Source: CADCVT01 sp036389155 (GTDB lineage Bacteria > Actinomycetota > Thermoleophilia > Solirubrobacterales > Solirubrobacteraceae). Taken from it: 64,000 nucleotides of DNA. A program made the position numbers and the translations under genes. The number at the start of each line of letters is the position of its first letter. Position 1 is the first letter of the stretch. Shown here piece by piece: positions 41,866 to 51,110 of this stretch. The notes beneath the pieces were generated by a model. It was given only the letters and a program-made list of their open reading frames with translations. It was not told where the DNA came from and searched no databases. Where the stretch lies: NCBI GenBank assembly GCA_036389155.1, contig DASVQN010000025.1, forward strand, positions 17,389-81,388, in the 5' to 3' direction.

Positions 41866-43815
41866 TCAGCCGAGGAGCTGATCGAGCTCCTCGGGCGTCG
41901 TGACCGGCCTCTGGCAGGCGAAGTTCTCGCAGACGTAGGCGCCGGGCTCGGTGCGGCCGGCGAGAAGCGGGACCGCCCCCGACGCGGACCCGCCCGCGAG
42001 TACGAGCCGCGGGCGCAGCCGCGAGCGCACCACCCGCACGAGCGCGCCGTCGTCGTCGCCGACGAGCGCGACCTCGCGCACCGGGTTCAGGTGGAAGTCG
42101 AGCGCCTGGAGCAGGTGGCCGAACGCGGTCGGGTGCTTCGGCGCGAGCTCGTGGAGGAGCTGGAGGTGGCCCTCGGCGGCGGCCTCGTACGTGCGCTCTC
42201 CCGTCAGCGCCGCCAGCCGCAGCAGCCCGAGCGCGGCGCTGGAGCCCCCGCTCGGGATCGGGTTGTCCTCGAGGTCCTTGCGCCGGGCGACGAGCGTCTC
42301 GTGGTCGGAGGACGTCGTGAAGAACCCGCCGTTGTCGCGGTCGGCGAAGCGCTCGATCAGCGTGTCGGCCAGCGACCGCGCCTCCACGAACCAGCGCTCC
42401 TCGAACGTCGCCTCGTACAGCGCGAGCAGCGCCTCGAGCAGGAACGCGTGGTCCTCGAGGTACGCGTTGAGCTTCGCCCGCCCGTCGTTGTACGTGCGCA
42501 GCAGGCGCCCGTCGGGATCGCGCAGCGAGCCGAGCACGAAGTCCGCGGCACGTCGCGCGACGTCGAGCAGGTCGGGCCGCTCCAACACCGCGCCCGCCTC
42601 CGCGAACGCGTGGATCGCCAGCGCGTTCCACGCGGTCAGCCGCTTGTCGTCGAGCCCCGGCCGCACGCGCTCCTCGCGCACCTCGTACAGCCGCGCGCGG
42701 ATCCGCGCGCGCTGGTCGGCCGGCGGCTCGGGCCCGCGCGCCTCCAGGTGGTTGAGGCCCTCGAAGTTCCCCTCGTCCGAGACCCCGAAGTACGCCGCCG
42801 CCGCGTCGAAGTCGTCGCCGAGCGCCGCGCGCAGCTCGTCGACGGACCACACGTAGTACTTGCCCTCGACGCCCTCGCTGTCGGCGTCCAGCGCGCTGTA
42901 GAAGCCGCCCTCGGGCGCGACCATCTCGCGCGCCATCCACTCCAGCGTCTCCTCGCACGTGCGCCGCAGCCGCGCGTCCTGGCTGACCTGCCCGCCGTGC
43001 AGGTACGCGCGCGCCAGGAGCGCGTTGTCGTAGAGCATCTTCTCGAAGTGGGGGATCGTCCACGTCGAGTCGACGGCGTAGCGGGCGAACCCGCCCGCGA
43101 CCTGGTCGAAGATCCCGCCGGTGCGCATCGCGTGCAGCGTCGACAGCGACATGCGCGTCTCGCTGCGCGCGAGCAGGAACTCCAGGGCGGAGTGCGGCGG
43201 GAACTTCGGCGCGCCGCCGAAGCCGCCCCACTGCGGGTCGAACTGCCGCGACAGGACCACCTCCGCGCTGTCGAGCGCGCGCGGGTCCATCGGCTGCTCG
43301 GAGGGGCGCAGCAGCCCCGCGCCCTGCAGCCGCGCCGCCATCCGCTCGCCCTGCTCGCGGATCTCCTCGCGCCGCTTGTGCCAGGCGTCGTCGACCGCGA
43401 TCAGCACCTGCTGCCAGCTCGGCATCCCGTGCCGCGGCTCGGGCGGGAAGTACGTCCCGCCGTAGAACGGGACCTGCTCCGGCGTGACGAAGACGTTCAG
43501 CGGCCAGCCGCCGTGGCCGGTCATCGCCTGCACGGCCTCCATGTAGAGCGCGTCGACGTCCGGGCGCTCCTCGCGGTCGACCTTCACGCAGACGAAGCGC
43601 TCGTTCATCACCCGCGCGGTCGCGTCGTCCTCGAAGGACTCGCGCTCCATGACGTGGCACCAGTGGCACGCCGAATAGCCGATCGAGACCAGGATCGGCT
43701 TGTCCTCCTCGCGCGAGCGGCGCAGCGCCTCCTCGCCCCAGGGCAGCCAGTCGACGGGGTTGTCCTGGTGCTGGCGGAGGTAGGGGGAGGTCTCGTTCGC
43801 GAGGGCGTTGGGCAT
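41866..43815 (-). CDS. YyaL/DUF255 thioredoxin-domain protein (SSP411 family)
   Basis: 649 residues. The N-terminal thioredoxin-like DUF255 domain starts NETSPYLRQHQDNPVDW, a signature of the family, and has the CxxC-type active site SACHWCHVMERESF near residue 50. The rest is a large helical (alpha/alpha) toroid resembling N-acyl-glucosamine epimerases, with LTAWNALAIHAFAEAG. Members occur from bacteria to human SPATA20. The biochemical role is unsettled; a redox or sugar-linked function is assumed. The ATG 43815 follows closely behind the HtaA-like gene. Confidence 0.88.
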   Translation of the reverse strand: MPNALANETSPYLRQHQDNPVDWLPWGEEALRRSREEDKPILVSIGYSACHWCHVMERESFEDDATARVMNERFVCVKVDREERPDVDALYMEAVQAMTGHGGWPLNVFVTPEQVPFYGGTYFPPEPRHGMPSWQQVLIAVDDAWHKRREEIREQGERMAARLQGAGLLRPSEQPMDPRALDSAEVVLSRQFDPQWGGFGGAPKFPPHSALEFLLARSETRMSLSTLHAMRTGGIFDQVAGGFARYAVDSTWTIPHFEKMLYDNALLARAYLHGGQVSQDARLRRTCEETLEWMAREMVAPEGGFYSALDADSEGVEGKYYVWSVDELRAALGDDFDAAAAYFGVSDEGNFEGLNHLEARGPEPPADQRARIRARLYEVREERVRPGLDDKRLTAWNALAIHAFAEAGAVLERPDLLDVARRAADFVLGSLRDPDGRLLRTYNDGRAKLNAYLEDHAFLLEALLALYEATFEERWFVEARSLADTLIERFADRDNGGFFTTSSDHETLVARRKDLEDNPIPSGGSSAALGLLRLAALTGERTYEAAAEGHLQLLHELAPKHPTAFGHLLQALDFHLNPVREVALVGDDDGALVRVVRSRLRPRLVLAGGSASGAVPLLAGRTEPGAYVCENFACQRPVTTPEELDQLLG

Positions 43816-43825
43816 CGCCCGCGGC

Positions 43826-44611
43826 CTACCCGCGAAGGCGCGCCCGTACCGCGAGCGTCCCGAGCGGCTGGCCCTCGCGGAACGCGTCCGTCTGGAGCGC
43901 GAAGTTCAGGCCGTCGGCCGCCGGCGCCGTGAGCGCCGCGGTGAAGGGCGTGAGCGTGGCGGTCAGGCCGCCGATCGTCGCGTCCGGGAGGGCGGCGAGC
44001 GTGGCGATCGGCGGGCGGACGTCGCCGATCTGTGCCGTCGCGACATCGCCCATGTCCAGCCCGAGGTCGCGAACCTCGACGCTGCGGCCGCCGCGCGTCA
44101 CGCGCAGGACGCCGGCGCTCCCCACCTCGCCGCGCAGCGTCCGCGCGTCGAGCCTTCCGCCGGTGATCCGGAACGTGCCGCCGCTCGCCTCGGCGCCGGC
44201 GAACGTCGTCGGGTCGAGCCGCAGCGTCGCCGTCCCGCCCTCCAGGACGAGCTGGCCCAGGCGCAGGCGCAGGCGGACGGTGCCGCCCAGGCGGCGCGAG
44301 CGCGCGACGATGCGCGTCGTCAAGCCGCTGGTGCGGACGCGGCGGACCTCCGCGCGCCGGAGCACGACGACGAGCCCGCGGTGCTCCACGCGCCCCTCGC
44401 CGGTCTTCGGGTCGACGTAGCCGCCGGTCACCGGCAGGTGCCGCCCGTCGGGCGTGGTCGTCGTGCCGCCGGCGAGCCGCGCGGTGTCGACGGCCCGCGC
44501 GGGCGCGGCGACGCCCAGCGCCACGACAGCGGCAACGCGCCAAGCGCGCCGGAGCGTGTCGATCTGGTCGTGGGCCGTGCGACGTCGGGGTGACAGGCTC
44601 ACAGTCTCCAT
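43826..44611 (-). CDS. Secreted HtaA-like beta-rich protein
   Basis: 261 residues from ATG 44611; the start is uncertain because the ribosome site is poor. The N-terminus contains a hydrophobic export segment (VAAVVALGVAAPARA, about residues 30-44). The mature part begins VTGGYVDPKTGEGRVEHRGLVVVL, which resembles the start of the HtaA domain of corynebacterial haem-uptake proteins. It continues as a beta-strand-rich domain with FRITGGRLDARTLRGEVG. The conserved haem-binding Tyr/His residues cannot be verified. Only 15 bp separate its start from the divergent DGPF gene. No haem transporter is nearby. Confidence 0.5.
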   Translation of the reverse strand: METVSLSPRRRTAHDQIDTLRRAWRVAAVVALGVAAPARAVDTARLAGGTTTTPDGRHLPVTGGYVDPKTGEGRVEHRGLVVVLRRAEVRRVRTSGLTTRIVARSRRLGGTVRLRLRLGQLVLEGGTATLRLDPTTFAGAEASGGTFRITGGRLDARTLRGEVGSAGVLRVTRGGRSVEVRDLGLDMGDVATAQIGDVRPPIATLAALPDATIGGLTATLTPFTAALTAPAADGLNFALQTDAFREGQPLGTLAVRARLRG

Positions 44612-44626
44612 GAGGAGGAAGACCCC

Positions 44627-44983
44627 GTGAAGTACATGCTGCTGCTCTACTCGGCCCCCGGCGCCGCGCCCGACCCCGAGACCCCGGAGGGGCAGGCGAA
44701 CAGGAAGGCGTGGCTCTCGCTCACCGACGAGATGGACGCGGCCGGGATCCTGCTCGGCGGCGACGCCCTGCAGCCCCACACGACGGCGACGACGCTGCGC
44801 GTGCGCGACGGCGAGACGCTGCTCACCGACGGCCCGTTCGCCGAGACGAAGGAGACGCTGGCCGGCTTCTACCTCCTCGACGTCGCGGACCTGGACGCGG
44901 CGACGGCGTGGGCGGCGAGGATGCCGATCGCGCCGTACGGGTCGGTGGAGCTGCGCCCGGTGCTGGAGATCGCCCGGCCGTGA
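44627..44983 (+). CDS. YCII/DGPF-domain protein
   Basis: 118 residues. The ferredoxin-like fold of YCII-related proteins is recognisable from KYMLLLYSAPG at the start, LRVRDGETLLTDGPFAETKETLAGFYLL with the signature DGPF, and APYGSVELRPVLEI at the end. GAGGAGGA is placed well in front of ATG 44627. Its stop overlaps the start of the sigma factor gene as GTGA. DGPF proteins are the regular partners of ECF42 sigma factors; their biochemical role is not known, and a sensor or target-enzyme role has been proposed. Confidence 0.9.
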   Translation: MKYMLLLYSAPGAAPDPETPEGQANRKAWLSLTDEMDAAGILLGGDALQPHTTATTLRVRDGETLLTDGPFAETKETLAGFYLLDVADLDAATAWAARMPIAPYGSVELRPVLEIARP

Positions 44984-46218
44984 CGGCGGCAGCCGCGCTC
45001 GAGCGGGCCTACCGCGACGAGCGCGCGGCCGTCCTCGCCACGTTGACCCGGCACGTCGGCGGCGACCTCGGCCTCGCCGAGGACGCCGTACAGGACGCCT
45101 TCGCCGAGGCCGCCGCCCAGTGGCCGGAGCGCGGCGTCCCCGACCGGCCGGGCGCGTGGCTCACCGTCACCGCGCGCCGGCGCGCGATCGACCGCCTGCG
45201 CCGCGAGCGCGCGATGGACGACCGGCTGAGGCACCTCGTGCGACTCGACTCCGACACGCCCTCCCCGGACGAGGATCCCGACGGCGCGTCCGCGCTCGCC
45301 GACGACCGCCTGCGGATGATCTTCACCTGCTGCCACCCGGCGCTCGCGCCCGAGGCGCGCATCGCGCTGACGCTGCGCACCCTGGGCGGGCTGACCACGC
45401 CGGAGCTCGCCCGCGCGTTCCTGGTCAGGGAGGCGACGATGCAGCAGCGGGTGGTGCGCGCCAAGCGGAAGATCGCCGTCGCGGGCATCCCGTACCGCGT
45501 CCCGCCCGACGAGCAGCTGCCCGATCGGCTCGGCGGCGTCTTGCGGGTCGTCTACCTGATCTTCAACGAGGGCCACACGGCGACGACCGGGCCGGACCTC
45601 GTGCGCGCCGGGCTGTGCGACGAGGCGCTCCGCCTCGCGCGGCTGGTCGCCGAGCTCATGCCCGACGAGCCCGAGGCACTCGGGCTGCTCGCGCTCCTGC
45701 TGCTCGTCGACGCACGGCGCGCGGCGCGGACCGACGACGGCGGGAGCTTCGTCGCGCTCGAGCACCAGGACCGGACGCGGTGGGACGCCGCGCGGATCGA
45801 GGAGGGGCTCGCGGTGCTCGACCGCGCGGTGCGCCTGCGCCGCCCCGGCTCGTACCAGCTGCAGGCCGCGATCGCGGCGCTGCACGCCGAGGCGCCGACG
45901 TTCGCCGACACCGACTGGCGCCAGATCGCCGCGCTGTACGCGCGGCTCGCCGAGCTCGAGCCGTCGCCCGTCGTCGCGATCAACCGGGCCGTCGCCGTCG
46001 CGCAGGCGGACGGGCCGCAGGACGGCCTGGCGATCCTCGACGCCCTCGCCGCCGACCCGCGGCTCGACCGCTACCAGCCGCTGCACGCCGCGCGGGCCGA
46101 GCTGCTGCGCCGGACGGGGGACGCGGCCGCGGCGCGCGCGGCGTACGAGCGGGCGATCGCGCTGACGGCGAACGAGCGCGAACGCGAGGAGCTCGAGCGG
46201 CGGCTCAGCGCGACGTGA
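44980..46218 (+). CDS. ECF42-type RNA polymerase sigma factor with C-terminal TPR extension
   Basis: 412 residues from GTG 44980, which overlaps the DGPF stop. Sigma region 2 includes LAEDAVQDAFAEAAAQWPERGVP and TARRRAIDRLRRERA. Region 4 includes LRTLGGLTTPELARAFLVREATMQQRVVRAKRKI. The remaining 220 residues are TPR-like helices (LAILDALAADPRLDRYQPLHAARAELLRRTG), the mark of the ECF42 group. That group lacks a classic anti-sigma factor and is thought to be controlled through this extension. It probably directs transcription of the DGPF gene itself. The end overlaps the convergent hydrolase gene by 14 bp. Confidence 0.92.
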   Translation: MTAAAALERAYRDERAAVLATLTRHVGGDLGLAEDAVQDAFAEAAAQWPERGVPDRPGAWLTVTARRRAIDRLRRERAMDDRLRHLVRLDSDTPSPDEDPDGASALADDRLRMIFTCCHPALAPEARIALTLRTLGGLTTPELARAFLVREATMQQRVVRAKRKIAVAGIPYRVPPDEQLPDRLGGVLRVVYLIFNEGHTATTGPDLVRAGLCDEALRLARLVAELMPDEPEALGLLALLLLVDARRAARTDDGGSFVALEHQDRTRWDAARIEEGLAVLDRAVRLRRPGSYQLQAAIAALHAEAPTFADTDWRQIAALYARLAELEPSPVVAINRAVAVAQADGPQDGLAILDALAADPRLDRYQPLHAARAELLRRTGDAAAARAAYERAIALTANEREREELERRLSAT

Positions 46219-48097
46219 GCGCCGGGAACGGCCGGAGGCGCCGCGCGGCCGGCGGCCCGCCGAACGGACCCCCGGCCGAGGCCGCCCGCGGCCGCGCGCG
46301 GATCCGCACGCCGCCCAGCCTGCCGCCCGCGCCGCCGGCGCGCGTGATCGTCAGCCGCCCGCGCGCGGCGGCGCGGCCGGTGACGACGAGCCTCGCCCGC
46401 GAGCCCTGGTTCGGGAACGACCCGGTGACGCGCACGCCCGGCACCAGCTCGACGCCGCGCAGCGAGGTCGCCTTCGACGTGACGACGATGACCCCGCGGC
46501 GGACGCCGGCCACGCGCTTGACGTCGTCGAGCTTGGCCGCGAGCGCGGCGACGAGCGCATCGGACTGCGTGAGCGCCACGGCGTTGAGCGTGCGGCCGAC
46601 GCGGCCCTTGTAGCGCCGCGCGGCCGGGACCTCGCTCAGCGACCGCGGCGGGCGGCGCAGCGGCGCGACCACCGGCTCGATCCCCGGCGGGCACGGGGGC
46701 GCCGAGCCGTCGCGGAAGAACGCCGCGACCGCCGCGGCGGCGCAGCGCGAGAAGTCGCTGCCGAGCACCGAGTGCCCGGTGTGCGGGACGGCGACGACGC
46801 CCCCGCCCCCGGCGAGCCGCCCCGCGATGGCGCCGGCGTCCTCGAGCGGCGTGCGGACGTCGCCCTCGCCGGAGAGCACCAGCGCGGGAACGTGCGGCAG
46901 CGCGCCCGGCGGCGCGGGCGGCGGCGCCGCGTTCGGCCAGCCGTAGCACGTGGGCACGAGGCTCGAGCCCGCGACCGTCGCCCGGTCGAACGGGAAGAAC
47001 GCGCTCGGGGGCAGCTGGTTGAGGGCGACGGTGGCCTGGTCGATCCGGGCGTCCGCGCCGGCCGCCCGGTCCCACGGGAACGCGACCTCCTCGCAGACGG
47101 TGGCCAGGTACAGCGCGCGATTGACGCCCGTGTCCGAGACCTGCGAGCCGCCGCCGCCGAACATCGAGGAGGCGAGGCGGAGCATCGGCGCCTCGTCGCC
47201 GAGCAGCGCCGCGCGCATCGCGCCCGGCAGCATCGCGCGCCATGCGGGATTGAGGTCGCCGATCTCGAGCAGGTCGTACAGGCCGCGCGTGTTGAAGGAC
47301 CCACGGCGGACGCGCCCGGCCGACGTGACGTACCGGCCGCGGATGCGCTTGCGGCGGACCAGCCGGTTGGCGTCGGACACGATGTCGGTCGTGATCCCGC
47401 GGCAGCCGTTCGCCGCGCACAGGTGCCGCAGCACGCGCGCGGACGCGGCGAAGCTCGACCGCCGCAGCGCGTCGGGCCCCTCCGGCGTCACCGTCGAGTC
47501 GAGCAGCAGGCTCTCGACGCGGTCGGGATGCGCGATCGCGTACGCGAGCGCGACCTTCGTCCCGTACGAGACGCCGTAGAGGACGAGCTTGTCGTAGCCC
47601 GCCGCGACGCGGAGGTCCTCGATGTCGGCCACCGACTCGGTCGTGCGGAAGAACGCGCGCTGCGGCCCGAGGTCGTTCGCGCAGCCCTCGGCGGCGCTGC
47701 GCGAGCTGCGCGCGCGCCGCAGCGAGTCGCACTTCAGCGCGCCGGACGCGCCGGTGCCGCGCTGGTCGAAGACGAGGAGGTCGCGGCTGCTCAGCGCGGG
47801 GGCGAGCGCCTCGGCGACCGACGCCGCGCTCGGCGTCGCCGCCTGGCCGGGCCCGCCGGAGAGGAAGACGACCGCGGTCCGGCTGGGGTTCGACGGCGCG
47901 ACGAGCCGCCGCGCGAAGAGGTCGAGCGTCCCCGGGAGGCCGCCGCCGCGGTCGATCGGCACGGTCGTGCGGCCGCACTGGAAGGCGCCGAAGCCCGGGT
48001 CCGTGCAGCCGGCCCACTGGACGTCGGCGCGGGCGGCGGCGGCGGGGACGAGGGAGGCGAGCGCGGCCGCGAGGCCGAGGGCGAGACGGCGGCGCAT
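46205..48097 (-). CDS. Secreted alpha/beta-hydrolase (tripeptidyl-aminopeptidase-like)
   Basis: 630 residues from ATG 48097, which opens a signal peptide (RRRLALGLAAALASLVPAAAARA). The fold is that of S33-type peptidases: VVFLSGGPGQAATP (oxyanion region), DQRGTGAS, the nucleophile Ser in GVSYGTKVA near residue 178, Asp in SGEGDVRTP near 410 and His in HTGHSV near 442. A beta-rich C-terminal extension of about 150 residues follows (VIVVTSKATSLRG, ARLVVTGRAA). It probably removes N-terminal peptides or hydrolyses an ester outside the cell. The gene faces the ridA start at 48143 and overlaps the ECF42 gene by 14 bp at its end. Confidence 0.85.
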   Translation of the reverse strand: MRRRLALGLAAALASLVPAAAARADVQWAGCTDPGFGAFQCGRTTVPIDRGGGLPGTLDLFARRLVAPSNPSRTAVVFLSGGPGQAATPSAASVAEALAPALSSRDLLVFDQRGTGASGALKCDSLRRARSSRSAAEGCANDLGPQRAFFRTTESVADIEDLRVAAGYDKLVLYGVSYGTKVALAYAIAHPDRVESLLLDSTVTPEGPDALRRSSFAASARVLRHLCAANGCRGITTDIVSDANRLVRRKRIRGRYVTSAGRVRRGSFNTRGLYDLLEIGDLNPAWRAMLPGAMRAALLGDEAPMLRLASSMFGGGGSQVSDTGVNRALYLATVCEEVAFPWDRAAGADARIDQATVALNQLPPSAFFPFDRATVAGSSLVPTCYGWPNAAPPPAPPGALPHVPALVLSGEGDVRTPLEDAGAIAGRLAGGGGVVAVPHTGHSVLGSDFSRCAAAAVAAFFRDGSAPPCPPGIEPVVAPLRRPPRSLSEVPAARRYKGRVGRTLNAVALTQSDALVAALAAKLDDVKRVAGVRRGVIVVTSKATSLRGVELVPGVRVTGSFPNQGSRARLVVTGRAAARGRLTITRAGGAGGRLGGVRIRARPRAASAGGPFGGPPAARRLRPFPALTSR

Positions 48098-48142
48098 GGG
48101 CGGCCCACCGTATCGGAAGGCGGGAGTACGGTTCCAGGCACG

Positions 48143-48532
48143 ATGCCCCTGCACCGAGAGACCATCCACGCACCCGGCGCGCCCGACGCCGTCGGCGCGT
48201 ACAGCCACGCCGTCCGCGCCGGCGACCTCCTGTTCTGCTCCGGCCAGGTCGCGCTCGATCCCTCCTCCAACGAGCTCGTGGGGGACACCCCGGCCGAGCA
48301 GGCGCGCCAGTGCCTGGAGAACCTGCAGGCCGTCTGCGAGGCGGCGGGGACGTCGCTCGACCGGGCGGTCCGCTGCGGCGTCTTCCTCACCGACCTCGCC
48401 GGCGCGTGGGCCGAGGTCAACGAGGTCTACGCGTCGTTCTTCCCGGCCGACCCGCCGGCCCGGGCGGCCATCGGCGTCGCCGCGCTGCCCAAGGGCGCGC
48501 AGGTCGAGGTCGACGCGATCGTCGCGCTGTAG
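48143..48532 (+). CDS. ridA: RidA-type enamine/imine deaminase
   Basis: 129 residues, the usual trimer-forming YjgF/RidA fold. LLFCSGQVALDP, RCGVFLTDLAGAWAEVNEVYASFF and PARAAIGVAALPKGAQVEVDAIVA are the signature blocks. The active-site Arg (in PARAAIG) and Glu (QVEVDA) are kept. It hydrolyses reactive enamines such as 2-aminoacrylate released by threonine/serine dehydratase. That fits its position two bases upstream of ilvA. TACGGT at 48127-48132 may be its -10. Confidence 0.93.
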   Translation: MPLHRETIHAPGAPDAVGAYSHAVRAGDLLFCSGQVALDPSSNELVGDTPAEQARQCLENLQAVCEAAGTSLDRAVRCGVFLTDLAGAWAEVNEVYASFFPADPPARAAIGVAALPKGAQVEVDAIVAL

Positions 48533-48534
48533 CG

Positions 48535-49728
48535 GTGGCGGTCACGGCCGACGACGTCGCCGCGGCGCGCGAGCGCATCGCGGACGTCGCCCGGCCGACG
48601 CCCGTCCTGCCCTCCGCCACGCTGTCCGACCAGCTCGGCGCGGCGGTCGGGCTGAAGGCCGAGAACCTGCAGCGCACGGGGTCGTTCAAAGTCCGCGGGG
48701 CCACGAACAAGGTGAGCGTGCTGGGCGACGCGTGCGGCGCGGGCGTCGTCGCGGGGAGCGCCGGCAACCACGCACAGGCGCTCGCGCACGCGGCGCGCGC
48801 CCGCGGCGTCCCCTGCGAGGTGTTCATGCCGACCGGCGCGCCGCTGTCGAAGATCGAGGGCGCCGAGGCGCTCGGCGCGAAGGTGACGATCGGCGGCGAC
48901 ACCGTGCTCGACTGCCTCGAGCTCGCCCGCGCCCGCGCGGCCGAGGCCGGCATGACCGTCGTCCATCCCTTCGACGACGAGGACGTGATCGCGGGCCAGG
49001 GGACGCTCGGCCTCGAGCTGCTCGACGACGTGCCGGACCTCGCAAAGGTCGTCGTGCCGGTCGGCGGCGGCGGGCTGGCGTCCGGCGTCGCGATCGCCGT
49101 GAAGGCCGCGCGGCCGCAGGTCGAGGTCGTCGGCGTACAGGTCGACGTCTGCGCGCCGTTCGCCGGCCAGGAGGTCGCCGCGCACGCGCTCACGATCGCC
49201 GACGGGATCGCGGTCAAGAGGCCGGGCCGGATCACGCAGCCGCTCGTGCGCGAGTGGCTCGACGCGGTCGTGACGGTGAGCGAGGAGCAGGTCGCCGAGG
49301 CGATCGTCCTGCTCATGGAGCGGGCGAAGCAGGTCGTCGAGGGAGCGGGCGCGGTCGGGGTGGCCGCGCTGATGTCGGGCGCGACGGGCGTCGCGCCCGA
49401 CGGCACGACGGTCGCGATCCTCTCCGGCGGCAACGTCGACGCGGGCCTGCTCGCCGAGGTCGCCCGCCGCCACGAGACCGAGATGGGCCGGCGGCTCGTC
49501 GTCCTCACCCGCATCAGCGACCGTCCCGGAGCCCTCGCCCGCCTGCTGGGGATCGTGGGGGAGGAGGCCGCGAACCTCATCGAGGTCCAGCACGTGCGCG
49601 AGGGCCTCGACAACCACGTTCGCGAGACCGCGGTCCAGCTCATCCTCGAGACCCGCGGCCGCGACCACGCGGCGTTCGTCCTCGCGGCGATCGGCGCCGC
49701 CGGCTACGAGGCGCGCGTCCTGCGCTGA
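48535..49728 (+). CDS. ilvA: Threonine/serine ammonia-lyase with C-terminal ACT-like domain
   Basis: 397 residues from GTG 48535. The PLP Lys lies in TGSFKVRGA, followed by the AGSAGNHAQALA phosphate-loop motif and the glycine loop VPVGGGGLASGV. The C-terminal region, RRLVVLTRISDRPGALARLLGIV, is an ACT-like regulatory domain; this single short domain is typical of the roughly 400-residue catabolic/short biosynthetic form. It converts Thr to 2-oxobutyrate (isoleucine route) and Ser to pyruvate. RidA, encoded in the same transcript, clears its toxic enamine intermediate. Its 3' end overlaps the convergent esterase gene by 25 bp. Confidence 0.92.
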   Translation: MAVTADDVAAARERIADVARPTPVLPSATLSDQLGAAVGLKAENLQRTGSFKVRGATNKVSVLGDACGAGVVAGSAGNHAQALAHAARARGVPCEVFMPTGAPLSKIEGAEALGAKVTIGGDTVLDCLELARARAAEAGMTVVHPFDDEDVIAGQGTLGLELLDDVPDLAKVVVPVGGGGLASGVAIAVKAARPQVEVVGVQVDVCAPFAGQEVAAHALTIADGIAVKRPGRITQPLVREWLDAVVTVSEEQVAEAIVLLMERAKQVVEGAGAVGVAALMSGATGVAPDGTTVAILSGGNVDAGLLAEVARRHETEMGRRLVVLTRISDRPGALARLLGIVGEEAANLIEVQHVREGLDNHVRETAVQLILETRGRDHAAFVLAAIGAAGYEARVLR

Positions 49729-51110
49729 CGCCGCGGCGGCGTCAGGACGCGGATCGTCCCCCGGCCCGGCTCGGCGCCCGGCAGCCACGCGCTCGGGTGG
49801 CGCTCGCGGGCGCGGCCGAGCAGGCGGTAGGTGATCCGCACGACGCCGCGGGCGTCTGTCCGCGCGGTGCGGCTCCCGAGGAAGACGCGCGCCCCGGCGA
49901 CGGGCCGGCCGTCGTAGGACATGACGTCGAAGCGGAACCGGGTGCGGCGGCCGCGGAGGACGCGCGAGGGGGAGATCGCGAGCCGCAGCGGGCACGAGGC
50001 CGGCGGGAGCGGGCGGTCGAAGGGGAGCGTCGTGGTGAAGCCGCAGCCCCGCTCGTTGTGCAGCTCCACCCGTCCGCTCCCGTCGCCGCGCACCCGCGAG
50101 CCGTCGCGCGCGAGCGTCACGACCGCGCCCGGCGGCTCGTCGAAGTGGAACCGCAGTCCCCACGCGTCGCCCGTCTGCGCCACCGTGCGGTACGTCCACG
50201 ACGACGGGTCCTCCGCAACCGGCTTGAACAGGTCCCACGCGATCGCGTCGCGCAGCGCCGCGCGCCAGTACGGCCAGTCGTGCACGCCCTGCTTGGGGCG
50301 GTAGTCGACGTCGACCCCCGATTCCCGCGCCCGCGCGACCAGGTCGTCGTTCTGCTGGCGCAGCTCGGCCTCGGCCACGCCGCCGCCGGCGACCGCCGCC
50401 GGCCCGCTCCCGGCGGCCGGGTCCGCGGTGCCGTCGCCGACCGTCACGAACAGTCGCGTCGAGCGCAGGTTGTCGGTCAGCCGCGCCGGGTTGTGGCCGG
50501 TCGCGTAGAAGCCGTCCACCGGCCCGAAGATCCGCTCGTAGTCGACGCCGCCGTACGCGCGCAGCCCCTCCGGGATCTCCGGCCGCTGGTGCGACACGAA
50601 GCCGCTGAACGTGGCCGCGCTGCCGAAGTACCCGGGCAGCTGCGAGGCCAGGAACGTCGCGCCCATCCCGCCCATCGAGAGCCCGGCGATCGCGTGCCAC
50701 CGCCGCCCCCGCATCACCCTGAACCGCTGCTCCACCAGCGGCACGAGCTCGTCGAGGAAGAACCGCTCCCACCCGGGGTCGCCACGCCGCCCGTCGTTCC
50801 ACCACGAGGAGTAGAAGCCGCGCGCCGCCTCCGGCATCACGACGATCGCCGGGAGGTCCTTCGTGATCTCCTGCGCCTGCCCCGACTCACCGGTCCACGT
50901 CGAGAAGTTGTCGCCCAGGCCGTGGAGCAGGAAGAGGACGGGGAAGCGGCGCGTGCCGTCGTAGCCGTCGGGCAGCAGGACGTTGGCGCGCAGCGGCCCG
51001 CCGGGCCCGTTGAACGCGACGTGCGCCGGATCGACGAACCGCGACGGCGTGTCGATCGTGACGAGCTGGGAGGCGGAGGCCGGGGCGGCGCAGAGCGCCA
51101 GCGCCGCTAC
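49704..51110 (-). CDS. Secreted esterase-D-type hydrolase; no recognisable start codon
   Basis: About 465 residues. The alpha/beta-hydrolase domain (esterase D family, like antigen 85) has VLFLLHGLGDNFSTW, the nucleophile in AIAGLSMGGMGATF, and the His in GVHDWPYWRAAL. A C-terminal beta-rich domain follows. The hydrophobic and cleavage parts of a signal peptide (VAALALCAAPASA) begin right at 51110. Between an ATG near 51340 inside the SDR gene and the VVMPE segment far downstream, the frame contains no ATG, GTG or TTG. The best-placed codon is CTG at 51101, eight bases after the GGGGAG in the SDR stop region. Either start CTG/GTA is used or the 5' end was lost. Confidence 0.75.
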   Translation of the reverse strand, partial: VAALALCAAPASASQLVTIDTPSRFVDPAHVAFNGPGGPLRANVLLPDGYDGTRRFPVLFLLHGLGDNFSTWTGESGQAQEITKDLPAIVVMPEAARGFYSSWWNDGRRGDPGWERFFLDELVPLVEQRFRVMRGRRWHAIAGLSMGGMGATFLASQLPGYFGSAATFSGFVSHQRPEIPEGLRAYGGVDYERIFGPVDGFYATGHNPARLTDNLRSTRLFVTVGDGTADPAAGSGPAAVAGGGVAEAELRQQNDDLVARARESGVDVDYRPKQGVHDWPYWRAALRDAIAWDLFKPVAEDPSSWTYRTVAQTGDAWGLRFHFDEPPGAVVTLARDGSRVRGDGSGRVELHNERGCGFTTTLPFDRPLPPASCPLRLAISPSRVLRGRRTRFRFDVMSYDGRPVAGARVFLGSRTARTDARGVVRITYRLLGRARERHPSAWLPGAEPGRGTIRVLTPPRRQRRTRAS